Below are positions 1 to 7,500 of a DNA stretch of 22,124 bases, piece after piece. The notes below the pieces were generated by a model. It did not search any database, had not been told where the DNA came from, and saw nothing but the letters and a program-made list of their open reading frames with translations. The stretch comes from an uncultured euryarchaeote (GTDB lineage: Archaea; Thermoplasmatota; Poseidoniia; Poseidoniales; Thalassarchaeaceae). The stretch is from contig CALCEF010000003.1 of the NCBI GenBank assembly GCA_937901365.1, positions 1-22,124 on the forward strand, read 5' to 3'. A program made the position numbers and the translations under genes. Positions within the stretch are counted from its first letter, which is position 1, and the number at the start of each line of letters is the position of its first letter.

Positions 1-324
1 CTCTTCAAGACGTTCATATGGGTACATCACTGTAACCGGGCGCTGGAAATGGGGGAACAGTTCAGTGGTTTCCCGATCTGGAGCATACGTTTGCTCGCCC
101 AATGCAGCGTAGCGCTCGCGGTCAAATTCATCCATGCTGGACAATTTATCTTCGTCCCAGAGTTTGGTTTCTTGACCGTGGTATGCCTTACTGGTACCAT
201 GGGCTTGAAGGAACTTCCATCGACCGATAATCGGTAGTGTTCGCAGTGCAGCCTTGAGGGTAATCCACATTGGGCGGACGACGAGATTGCGGAAATTCGG
301 AGTTGCATGCTTGTGATAGGCCAT
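1..324 (-). CDS. nuoI: NADH-quinone oxidoreductase subunit I (complex I, 8Fe ferredoxin-like), N-terminal part only
   Basis: The first 108 codons of a gene that continues past the left edge. The last visible residues read VTVMYPYERLEE, which matches the T-x-x-YP-x-E stretch just before the two 4Fe-4S motifs of NuoI, so the cysteine motifs themselves lie outside the window. Subunit I carries clusters N6a and N6b in the peripheral arm and passes electrons to NuoB. About 95 residues precede the YPYE motif, longer than in bacterial NuoI; this leader is charged and has no obvious membrane segment. The ATG is preceded by GGGAGTGAG, which contains the nuoH stop codon, so the two genes are probably translationally coupled. 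Identification rests on the short motif plus position directly after nuoH in a nuoABCDHI order; the family call is firm in context. Confidence 0.85.
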   Translation of the reverse strand, partial: MAYHKHATPNFRNLVVRPMWITLKAALRTLPIIGRWKFLQAHGTSKAYHGQETKLWDEDKLSSMDEFDRERYAALGEQTYAPDRETTELFPHFQRPVTVMYPYERLEE

Positions 325-329
325 TTTTC

Positions 330-1778
330 TCACTCCCTGTGTTGGCCTGGGCTGGCCACGTCAACTGTCTGTACACTGAATGGTCGGGTTTGGGCTTCAA
401 GTGCCTCTGGATCCTCATCAATCGAAAGTAGAATGAACAGCACAAGGCTGATTGAAGTCACCAAGATGGGAATTAGAATTGGCCACTCATCATTGATGCC
501 ATCATACACCCATAGGCGAAGAACTGTCGCGATGATGAGATTGACAAGGCTCAACGGAAGGAGCCAGCGCCAGCCGAATTCGAGAATCTGGTCTGTTCTT
601 ACACGATGTAGAGCTGCGCGGAACCATACAAAGAAGATGAACATGAACCAAGCCTTGAGGAAGACCCAGAGGATGTGAGGAACATAGTGGATGTATGGAA
701 TCGTATCTTCAAATGGTGCTTCCCAACCACCGAGGAAGAAGTGGGCAAATAGCAAACATGCCGCGTATGTGCGTAGATACTCTGAGGCGAACATTAGGCC
801 CCATCGCATGCCACCATATTCTGTCCACCAACCTTCGACCAGTTCGGCCTCGGCCTCAGGCATATCGAAGGGAATACGCTCGACTTCGGCAACCATGACC
901 ACTAGGAACAGGACGCCCCCCAATGGTAGCAGGAAGATGTTCCAAACACCACTATCCGCCTGGAATTCAATGACCTCGATGAGATTGAATGATCCTGAGA
1001 TGACAACTACACTGAGAACGGTGATTAGTAGAGGGATTTCGTACGCTGTAAGTTGTGCGGCCGAACGGATACCGCCCAGTAGCGTGTACTTGTTGTTGGA
1101 AGACCAACCCGCAAAGAAGACACCCAGTGGAGCAACGCTGAATACAGCCATCAAGAAGAGAATTGACATTTCTGAATTGTTTGAATAGAAATCGGGGCTC
1201 AACGGAATGAATGCAAAGCACATCACAGTGGTTGCAATGATGAGGAATGGTGCAATTTCAAACACAAATCGATCGGCTTTTTCGGGAACCATGTGCTCTT
1301 TGGTTAGGAATTTCATTCCATCGGCCAAATTCTGGAAGAATCCCGGAAGAAGCCACCATACACCATGGTATGAGCGGTTATTGACCCGGCTGACCGCCTC
1401 GAGTTCGTGATCGTTTCCGGCCATTTCATTGAGCAATTGGTGAACCATTCCAACGGGTGCGCCCGTACCAAATGGTAGTTGATTCCACCATTCACCTGCT
1501 GTCACACCATTTTCACCGACCCATAGACTTCGAAGAGATGTTCTCGCACCACGTCGATCCATAAATCGACCCAACAATTTGCGCTCCATCCAAAGAAGGA
1601 CGAGGAGAGTGTTCATGATTCCACCAAATACAAGGACGCACATGATGAACTCCTGTAGGAATGTCGACACACTGTCGGTGTATTCCCAGTGGCGTGACAT
1701 TCCGATTGTGTTCTCGGAAATGAAATCCGTAGCACTACGGACCCAATCACGTACGGGTAGAACATCGTCAGTTGCCAT
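330..1778 (-). CDS. nuoH: NADH-quinone oxidoreductase subunit H with a large loop insertion
   Basis: Membrane subunit of complex I that joins the peripheral arm to the membrane arm and lines the quinone chamber. The start is the ATG five bases after the nuoD stop region, behind GGTGATC. Conserved parts seen: WMERKLLGR after the first helix (about residues 63-71), FQNLADGMKFLTKEH (about 148-162), EKADRFVFEIAPF, and the acidic loop FDMPEAEAELVEGWWTEYGG. About eight hydrophobic helices are visible. At 482 residues it is well above the usual 320-350. Part of the excess is an N-terminal extension of about 40 residues. The rest is an insertion at about residues 79-138, where the family normally has a short GPNRVGP-type link; that GPN motif is not recognisable here. 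Neighbours are nuoD upstream and nuoI downstream. Confidence 0.95.
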   Translation of the reverse strand: MATDDVLPVRDWVRSATDFISENTIGMSRHWEYTDSVSTFLQEFIMCVLVFGGIMNTLLVLLWMERKLLGRFMDRRGARTSLRSLWVGENGVTAGEWWNQLPFGTGAPVGMVHQLLNEMAGNDHELEAVSRVNNRSYHGVWWLLPGFFQNLADGMKFLTKEHMVPEKADRFVFEIAPFLIIATTVMCFAFIPLSPDFYSNNSEMSILFLMAVFSVAPLGVFFAGWSSNNKYTLLGGIRSAAQLTAYEIPLLITVLSVVVISGSFNLIEVIEFQADSGVWNIFLLPLGGVLFLVVMVAEVERIPFDMPEAEAELVEGWWTEYGGMRWGLMFASEYLRTYAACLLFAHFFLGGWEAPFEDTIPYIHYVPHILWVFLKAWFMFIFFVWFRAALHRVRTDQILEFGWRWLLPLSLVNLIIATVLRLWVYDGINDEWPILIPILVTSISLVLFILLSIDEDPEALEAQTRPFSVQTVDVASPGQHRE

Positions 1779-1783
1779 TTAGA

Positions 1784-2920
1784 TCACCGGTCCGTTTCTC
1801 CAATACAAGGGTCAAATGAACCCATAATCGCTGGAATATCTGCAATTTTGTAACCAATCATGCATTTTGCAGCATAGGGGATTGTGATGAACATCGGACT
1901 TCGGATAGAAACGCGGTATGGGTGCTTTCCACGCTCTTCTCCACCACCTGCGAGATAGAACATCGATTCACCACGACTGTCCTCAAAGTGGTGGAATCCG
2001 GTTTGTCCTTCAGCCGCTCTGGCCGGTGCTTTGCCGATAATGGCTGGGTCACCGGATTGATAGTGCGTATCTGCACCACCAGGCATCTTGTCGAGGCCAT
2101 CGAGAATCATCAAGGCGCTCTGCCTCATTTCTTCAACGCGGACTCGGTATCGATCGTAGCAATCACTGCCCTTAATCGAAGGGCGTTCGACCGATGGCTC
2201 CCAATCCAATTCGTCGTAAACCGAGTAGGGATGAGCCCAGCGCACATCGTAATTGTGCCCGGCCGCACGGACATTGGGTCCACTGACACCATGGTTGATC
2301 ATTTCCTCAGCCTTGGCATAGCCCACACCTTGTGTCCGAACAAGGAAAATTGTACTCTCATCCAGAATCGCTTCGTATTCTTGGATTCGCTCAAGGAAGA
2401 GCTTGAGTTTGGCTCGGCACCGTAGTGCAAAACCGATTGGCAAATCGCGCTTGACTCCACCGACACGAGGGAAATTGTAGTGCATTCGGGAACCACCGAG
2501 TTCCTGTAACAAATCCATCATCATCTCTCGCTCACGTAGACACCAAACCATGCCGGTTAGATTACCGACGTCAGGACAGTATGCACCCAACCACATCAGG
2601 TGGCTGGCGATTCGCTGTAATTCGATGGCGACCATGCGAATGTATTCTGCTCGCTCGGGAACTTCAACCTCGAGAAGGTCTTCGGCTGCATAGATGTAGG
2701 CGTGTGACCAAGTATTGGCACTCGCGTAGCAGAGTCGATCACAATAGGTTGTGATTTGAGTGAAATCTCTCGCTTCGCAAATCTTCTCTACACCGCGATG
2801 AATGTAACCAAGATCTGGTTCTGTATCGACAACAGTTTCACCATCGACCTTGACTTTGAGTGTCCAAAGACCGTGTGTCATAGGGTGTTGTGGCCCCATG
2901 GAAATCCACATCTCTGCCAT
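1784..2920 (-). CDS. nuoD: NADH-quinone oxidoreductase subunit D (49 kDa subunit)
   Basis: Peripheral-arm subunit that, with NuoB, forms the quinone reduction site of complex I. The 378 residues match the family from end to end. Seen are GPQHPMTHG near the N terminus (His12 and His16), LGYIHRGVEKI (about 37-47), the DRLCYAS segment holding Tyr65 in the place of the quinone-contacting tyrosine, PERAEYIRM, ELQRIASHLMWLG, and the terminal SFDPCIGETDR. Those histidine and tyrosine positions are the ones known to contact quinone in the family. The start ATG shares one base with the nuoC stop (TAATG) and is preceded by GGGAGGGTGA, an excellent archaeal ribosome binding site. It is a separate gene here, not a NuoCD fusion. 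Confidence 0.97.
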   Translation of the reverse strand: MAEMWISMGPQHPMTHGLWTLKVKVDGETVVDTEPDLGYIHRGVEKICEARDFTQITTYCDRLCYASANTWSHAYIYAAEDLLEVEVPERAEYIRMVAIELQRIASHLMWLGAYCPDVGNLTGMVWCLREREMMMDLLQELGGSRMHYNFPRVGGVKRDLPIGFALRCRAKLKLFLERIQEYEAILDESTIFLVRTQGVGYAKAEEMINHGVSGPNVRAAGHNYDVRWAHPYSVYDELDWEPSVERPSIKGSDCYDRYRVRVEEMRQSALMILDGLDKMPGGADTHYQSGDPAIIGKAPARAAEGQTGFHHFEDSRGESMFYLAGGGEERGKHPYRVSIRSPMFITIPYAAKCMIGYKIADIPAIMGSFDPCIGETDR

Positions 2921-3579
2921 TACTTCACCCTCCCAGAATCTTCGGGCTTTCTTCCGAAGCCCTGTGGGTCGTCGTACATTTCATTGAAATCGTGATATCG
3001 CAACTTGTGCTGCTTTTGCAATGGATGATATCCAGTTGGAGAATCATGTGGAAGCAGGACACGACGCATTCCAACGTGGCCATCAAAATTGATGCCGACC
3101 AAATCCCAAGTTTCTTTCTCGTTCCAATCTGCTCCGACCCAAATATCTGCTACACTTGGAACGCTGGGTTCACGGGTATCTGGGATGGACATTGAGATTT
3201 CAAATTCCATTGGAATTGAGTTCCCAGACAAGGCATCAATGTCGACCTTGATCTCATGAACGCGCTTATCGACCACCGATGGGTTTGAAACACCTGTTCG
3301 GAGTAGATGTACAACTACTTGCCATGCCGCATCAGCCTTTTCTGGCCAGTGGATGCCGGTAATCATCGAACAGTAGTCAACCTGTTTCGATTTCTTCAGC
3401 CATAGTGCTAACTCGCGCCATTGGCTGGCTTCTACTTCAATGAAAACATAGGGGTTTTTGCGACGGCCACCGGTGTGATTGCGCACCTCAGCATTGACTG
3501 AATCTCCGAAATCTGCGATGTCCTTGACAATATCTTCCGCTGCGGAAAGAATCTGTTTCGCGCTGACTTCGTTACCCAT
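2920..3579 (-). CDS. nuoC: NADH-quinone oxidoreductase subunit C (30 kDa subunit)
   Basis: Peripheral-arm subunit of complex I that packs against NuoD. The 219 residues contain the family signature in the C-terminal half: WVGADWNEKETWDLVGI followed by FDGHVGMRRVLLPHD and GYHPLQKQHKLRY. This corresponds to the usual W-x-x-A-x-W-x-E-R/K-E-x-x-D-x-x-G-I pattern with GHP-x-x-x-R-x-L. The usual P after GH is V here, and the usual GYPLRK is GYHPLQK, both mild divergences. There is no membrane segment or signal peptide. The ATG is preceded by GAGGAGATATC, whose first bases overlap the nuoB stop codon TGA. The downstream end overlaps the nuoD start by one base. Confidence 0.95.
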   Translation of the reverse strand: MGNEVSAKQILSAAEDIVKDIADFGDSVNAEVRNHTGGRRKNPYVFIEVEASQWRELALWLKKSKQVDYCSMITGIHWPEKADAAWQVVVHLLRTGVSNPSVVDKRVHEIKVDIDALSGNSIPMEFEISMSIPDTREPSVPSVADIWVGADWNEKETWDLVGINFDGHVGMRRVLLPHDSPTGYHPLQKQHKLRYHDFNEMYDDPQGFGRKPEDSGRVK

Positions 3580-3588
3580 GATATCTCC

Positions 3589-4185
3589 TCAGTCATCGGC
3601 GACAATGATCGGTGCGCCACGGGCTTCGGTCTCCCCACTCGGTACTGCACCGATGCGGATAATTTTCTCTCGCAACTTTCCAAAGCCATCGATGAGGGCT
3701 TCGGGTCGTGGCGGACAACCAGGAATGTAAACATCGACTGGGATGACTGTGTCGACTCCTTCGAGGATATTGTAAGACTGATAGTAAGGCCCTCCTGAAA
3801 TGGCGCATTCACCCATGGCGATACACCACTTTGGTTCAGGCATCTGCTCCCACAAGCGAACGATGGGGTCGGCGAATTTCTTTGAAATCGGCCCATTGAC
3901 CAACAATACGTCGCATTGGCGGGGACTGCTTCTGAATACGACGCCAAAACTCTCTGCATCAAACCGGGGAGCGCCTGCAGCTGCCATCTCAAGCGCGCAA
4001 CACTTGATTCCAAGGTGAAGTGGGAACAATGATTTCCGCTGAGCCCAATTCAAAAATCGTCCTCCGAGCACACCGATGAAATCCTTCATTCGAGAGGCTT
4101 CGAGGGCTTTGTCATTGAGATCTCCAATCATGTCGAGAAGACCTCGGCTGCTGAACGTTGTGTAATTCTGTCCTTCGTCCATCAT
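3589..4185 (-). CDS. nuoB: NADH-quinone oxidoreductase subunit B (20 kDa, cluster N2)
   Basis: Peripheral-arm subunit that holds the terminal 4Fe-4S cluster N2, the direct electron donor to quinone. All four cluster ligands are visible: the Cys62-Cys63 pair in GIKCCALEM, Cys127 in AMGECAISGG, and Cys157 in PGCPPRPEALI. Other family signatures are SSPRQCDVLLVNGPI, EQMPEPKWCIAMG and GVDTVIPVDVYIPGCPP. Length 198 is normal, with a roughly 45-residue N-terminal leader. Two ATG codons stand side by side at the start. The site GAGGTGA lies one base from the first and four bases from the second, so translation may begin at the second (197 residues). The nuoA stop TGA is part of that binding site. 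Confidence 0.97.
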   Translation of the reverse strand: MMDEGQNYTTFSSRGLLDMIGDLNDKALEASRMKDFIGVLGGRFLNWAQRKSLFPLHLGIKCCALEMAAAGAPRFDAESFGVVFRSSPRQCDVLLVNGPISKKFADPIVRLWEQMPEPKWCIAMGECAISGGPYYQSYNILEGVDTVIPVDVYIPGCPPRPEALIDGFGKLREKIIRIGAVPSGETEARGAPIIVADD

Positions 4186-4191
4186 TTCACC

Positions 4192-4662
4192 TCAAATGTA
4201 GATTCGCCCTCGCTTTCTGAATACATACCAGACACCCAGGCCCATCAACCCCAAGAATACAGAGAGCGTTACCAAAGAACCCGTGGCTGCCTCAATCCCA
4301 CCACTTGCACCTTCTGCGGCGGTGTGGTCCGCACTCATGGCCACGATTCCGCCGAATGCTAGGAACATGAAGGCGATATCGAATACGAGGAAGATAATCG
4401 CATACCAGTAGTACTGGAAATGGAAATCAATCATCGCGTCACCGACCGGATCTGCACCGCATTCGTATGTACTGAGGCGGCGAACATACAACGATTGGTC
4501 AGTTTCGTATCCCTTGAGCAAAAAACTACGGAGTTTTGTCGGATCATTTGGGTCGGGCATCGGCCTCAAAAAGCGCGAAAGAAGAAAGCCACCAAAGGGA
4601 AATCCAATGCCTACAAGGGTCATCAAAGCAAGCGAGAGATATGCTGCTGAGACAGAGGACAT
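4192..4662 (-). CDS. nuoA: NADH-quinone oxidoreductase subunit A
   Basis: Small three-helix membrane subunit of complex I next to the quinone chamber. The 156 residues show a first hydrophobic helix, then the YECGADPVGDA loop typical of NuoA/ND3, then FQYYWYAIIFLVFDIAF, then a third helix ending YVFRKRGRIYI. In the family the second helix normally reads FDVE; here it is FDIA, so the aspartate is kept and the glutamate two residues later (E81 in E. coli) is alanine. Before the final helix there is a loop rich in Ala, Gly, Glu and His. It is the first gene of the nuo run, starting about 97 bases after the preceding envelope gene and just behind a hairpin leader. Confidence 0.93.
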   Translation of the reverse strand: MSSVSAAYLSLALMTLVGIGFPFGGFLLSRFLRPMPDPNDPTKLRSFLLKGYETDQSLYVRRLSTYECGADPVGDAMIDFHFQYYWYAIIFLVFDIAFMFLAFGGIVAMSADHTAAEGASGGIEAATGSLVTLSVFLGLMGLGVWYVFRKRGRIYI

Positions 4663-4670
4663 TGCGAAGC

Positions 4671-4698
4671 CTCAAGGGAACCCGTAGGGTTCCTTGAG
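4671..4698 (-). promoter_or_regulatory. Strong hairpin in the nuoA leader overlapping its ribosome binding site
   Basis: On the minus strand CTCAAGGAACCC (4698-4687), loop TAC, then GGGTTCCCTTGAG (4683-4671) form a 12-base-pair stem with one bulged base. The TTGAGG that would serve as the nuoA ribosome binding site lies at the 3' edge of the stem, seven bases before the ATG. Folding would hide most of it. No T-run follows, so a terminator is less likely. The regulatory role is inferred. Confidence 0.6.
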
Positions 4699-4718
4699 CC
4701 GTTCGACTCAAAGAGGCA

Positions 4719-4731
4719 TCATAAGCATATC
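4719..4731 (-). promoter_or_regulatory. Possible TATA-like element for the nuo operon
   Basis: The minus strand reads GATATGCTTATG in the gap between the upstream envelope gene and nuoA. An archaeal start site about 25 bases downstream would fall near 4699, at the foot of the nuoA leader hairpin. A 7-base inverted repeat, TCGACTC at 4703-4709 and GAGTCGA at 4750-4756, flanks the element. This is assigned by eye from composition and spacing only. Confidence 0.35.
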
Positions 4732-4759
4732 CAGCGAGGCATCGGCTTAGAGTCGAGAC

Positions 4760-7453
4760 TTACAGACCTATACTACGGCGACGGTTGCGCCAAATCGTCA
4801 ACAAAATCATCACGATCAGGCCACCTAGAATCGACCACGTCACCGTATCCCATGTCTCTGCTGAGAGTCCGAATACACTGTCATCCAGAGTGGCCCTAAC
4901 GGTGATATCCACCGGTTGAGCTGCGACCGGGGCACTCTCCGGTGTGACAATGAGTGTGAATTCAAATTCGTCCTCAACCATCATTTCCACAGGTGGCTTC
5001 ACTCGAACACGGACCGTAGCAGATTCGCCCGGTCCAAGCAAGAAATCAGTTTGTTCAATGTCGATTGTCCAACCTCGCAATCCTTCGGTAGATGAAATCT
5101 CAATTTGCTCTTCGATGTTGCCGCTGTTCGTAATGGTCACAAGGAAGTCAGAGAAGTCTGGATGTGTTGTATTTTGGGTTGGACCACCTTCAATTTCAAC
5201 ATCGACGTCATGAACGGTTGCAATCGTAACCACGATGTCAACACACGATGGTTCTGCTGCATTACGCATGGATGCTGCACAAACACGAACGACGCCTGCT
5301 TCACCGTTCAGGCTTTGATCGGTGCCCATCACACTGAGGGTGATATTAGCATAGTATGGCACCGAATCATCTGGCATTGTGAATACACCAGGGGCCAATT
5401 CCTCAGCGCTGGAAGTGAGGGTTGTAGAAATGGTCGAATCCATTCCTTCGACTGTGAACAATGCCTGTTCGACATAAGGTGAGGTCCCGATGTCACTGAA
5501 GAGAAGTCCAACCGTTGTCTGCCCACCTGGTGGAAGGGTGACCGTCATGGAATCTGGTGCACCCTGTGGCTCTGCCAAAATCAGTTGCATCATGTAATCA
5601 TAATTTGAGACTCGGGCAGTAACCGTCTTGGTAAACTCATTTGAGGGTGCGGAAACAATGTTGATTTTCATTTGAACCTGTAGATAATCGCCTTCATCCT
5701 CACTCTGAATCTGAACACGCAAATACACCTGCTGAGACGCGCCTGCGGTCAATGAAATCTGAGTGATTTCATTACCCGAATCATCCACGTAAATGGTATT
5801 CCATGAAGGGGATGCGCACGAACCAGGTTGGTTGGGATCACAGGCCCTCAATCTGAACGAATCTTGTACGTTGCCGTTGTTGTGTATGGTTAATGGAAAA
5901 TCAATCGTCTGGTCGCTTCGACCTGTTTGATCATCTGACAGAACTGTTCCATCAACCTCATGGCGCTCGGCTACAGATACCTCAAGGGTGTCGGTATTCT
6001 CGACTGATGGGTCGCCACTGCTAGTGACGGTGAACGTGATTGTTACCGTATCGTCGGCAAGAGCATCGAGCGGCACAAATACATCGACTGTGATGCTCTG
6101 TTGGTTACCATTTTCGTGTTTACCCGGCAAAGATACGGTCGATTCACTCAGTGTGACCGTCCAGCCGCTTGGAACAGGGCTGTGACCAATTGCAAAAGAA
6201 TCAGCTCCATTCCCTTGGTTGGTGATTGAAAGGCCTGTGTTTTGTGAGGTCCCAGGTTCAACGTTGTTCAGATAGTTAGAGGAGAGTGAGGCACTGCCAC
6301 CGTATGACTGACCCACAGTAATGGACAATGTGTCCGAACAACGAGGGCTGTTTCCATCCAGAGCGCGAATCTCAATGGTGACTGTTTCACCGGCTGGAAT
6401 ACTGTCATCTGGAGTGACATCGAACGAGATCGTGGCCTCTCCATTTCCATTGTCATAGGGCAAATTGCGTTGACTGACCTCTGGTGTAACCCAGTTTGCT
6501 TTGGACCCAGATTTACCAAAGCCGACCGTCCAATCGCTGTTGCCAGCATTTGTGAGCATGAAACTCCCTGATTGTGAAGCCCCTGGTGCGATGGTCATCG
6601 AGGAAGGTGAGAGTGTTGCTTCACACTCGTGAAGCTCGGGTATGTTCAGTGTGACCGACAGGTTGTCCTGTGCCGCATCCGTTCCGGGAGGTGGCGCAGG
6701 AGCGGTCACCGTTGCTCGGGTGATGAAGCAATGAGAGCCCGCTTCTGTCTGCTCCCCATCGGGAACTTGGACCGTAACCGTGACCGTCTCTTCGTCGTCT
6801 GAATTTACTGTCACTTGAGCGGGATCAACCGATGCTTCCAAACCATCTGACCGGCAACTCGATGAATCATCCATTTCGATCGAAATGGTTTCCTGGGTTT
6901 GTCCTGTATTTTTGACGACTATTTCCCATTCTACTTCTTCGTCATCCCCATTGTAATTCTTGGTCGCTTGGTTGGTTGAAAGTTCAACGCCTTGGGCTGC
7001 ATTACCTGAACCTTCACCCTTGGTAGTGGTCACAGTGACATCGGCTTGGGCTGGCGCTCCAGGTGTACCCGGTTCGGCAGGAGATGCCGTGGCAGAGACC
7101 GTTGTTTCACAATCATCCGCGGTTTGATCACTTGAGTCCTCGGTTACGTTTACTGTCAGTGTAACCTGCTCGTTTGAGTTCGGTGAAATGACACCTGATA
7201 CCTGTTCAATTGTACTGCTGTAGCCCTGACATCCACCGGCCTCTTGACTCGTTGCCAATTGCACTGTGATGTCCTCGTCACCAGTGTTTCGAACCGTGAT
7301 TGTGTATTCGGCTGGTGAACCGGGAGAGGCTTCTTTCGAAGGGGAATCTGATGTCAAAGAAACATCGGCTTCAGCAGCAGCGTAGGGACTCGCGATGACG
7401 AGTAAAAGTAGGGCGACTACGCTGAGGGTGCGGCCTCGCGCGGGTGTGCGCAT
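4760..7453 (-). CDS. Large secreted, membrane-anchored protein of NEW3/CARDB-like Ig modules
   Basis: Envelope protein of about 897 residues; exact function unknown. The chosen ATG gives a clean signal peptide, MRTPARGRTLSVVALLLLVI then ASPYAAAEA. The frame stays open nine codons further upstream, but only to a TTG. The exported part consists of about seven beta-rich repeats of 110-130 residues, each opening with a Ser/Asn-rich strand plus a PG turn and carrying the typical T-N-x-G-x-x-x-x-x-x-I pattern (for example ITNSGNIEEQIEIS), as in NEW3 and CARDB domains. Most modules hold a pair of cysteines, suggesting one disulfide each. The C terminus is one membrane helix (about residues 866-888, ILGGLIVMILLTIW) followed by RNRRRS, which places the tail inside. 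It follows the protease gene by 47 bases, so co-transcription and an adhesion, scaffold or substrate-binding role are inferred. Confidence 0.8.
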   Translation of the reverse strand: MRTPARGRTLSVVALLLLVIASPYAAAEADVSLTSDSPSKEASPGSPAEYTITVRNTGDEDITVQLATSQEAGGCQGYSSTIEQVSGVISPNSNEQVTLTVNVTEDSSDQTADDCETTVSATASPAEPGTPGAPAQADVTVTTTKGEGSGNAAQGVELSTNQATKNYNGDDEEVEWEIVVKNTGQTQETISIEMDDSSSCRSDGLEASVDPAQVTVNSDDEETVTVTVQVPDGEQTEAGSHCFITRATVTAPAPPPGTDAAQDNLSVTLNIPELHECEATLSPSSMTIAPGASQSGSFMLTNAGNSDWTVGFGKSGSKANWVTPEVSQRNLPYDNGNGEATISFDVTPDDSIPAGETVTIEIRALDGNSPRCSDTLSITVGQSYGGSASLSSNYLNNVEPGTSQNTGLSITNQGNGADSFAIGHSPVPSGWTVTLSESTVSLPGKHENGNQQSITVDVFVPLDALADDTVTITFTVTSSGDPSVENTDTLEVSVAERHEVDGTVLSDDQTGRSDQTIDFPLTIHNNGNVQDSFRLRACDPNQPGSCASPSWNTIYVDDSGNEITQISLTAGASQQVYLRVQIQSEDEGDYLQVQMKINIVSAPSNEFTKTVTARVSNYDYMMQLILAEPQGAPDSMTVTLPPGGQTTVGLLFSDIGTSPYVEQALFTVEGMDSTISTTLTSSAEELAPGVFTMPDDSVPYYANITLSVMGTDQSLNGEAGVVRVCAASMRNAAEPSCVDIVVTIATVHDVDVEIEGGPTQNTTHPDFSDFLVTITNSGNIEEQIEISSTEGLRGWTIDIEQTDFLLGPGESATVRVRVKPPVEMMVEDEFEFTLIVTPESAPVAAQPVDITVRATLDDSVFGLSAETWDTVTWSILGGLIVMILLTIWRNRRRSIGL

Positions 7454-7500
7454 GAGATGTCGACGGGACAACCCCCTCAAAAGGGCGCCTGCTTGACGGT

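Noticed and set aside
691..1188. A 165-codon open frame on the plus strand inside nuoH
   Set aside because: It is antisense to a firmly identified gene, has no family features, and its composition (Ser/Arg/Thr-rich) is that of a shadow frame.
1922..2425. A 167-codon open frame on the plus strand inside nuoD
   Set aside because: It lies opposite a fully conserved gene and has no motif of its own.
3432..4013. A 193-codon minus-strand frame spanning the nuoB/nuoC junction
   Set aside because: It is out of frame with two certain genes; its length comes from codon bias, not coding.
4760..4860. Possible archaeosortase signal (PGF-CTERM-like) at the end of the NEW3-module protein
   Set aside because: There is a C-terminal helix with a basic end, but no PGF or similar tripeptide before it, so it reads as a plain membrane anchor.
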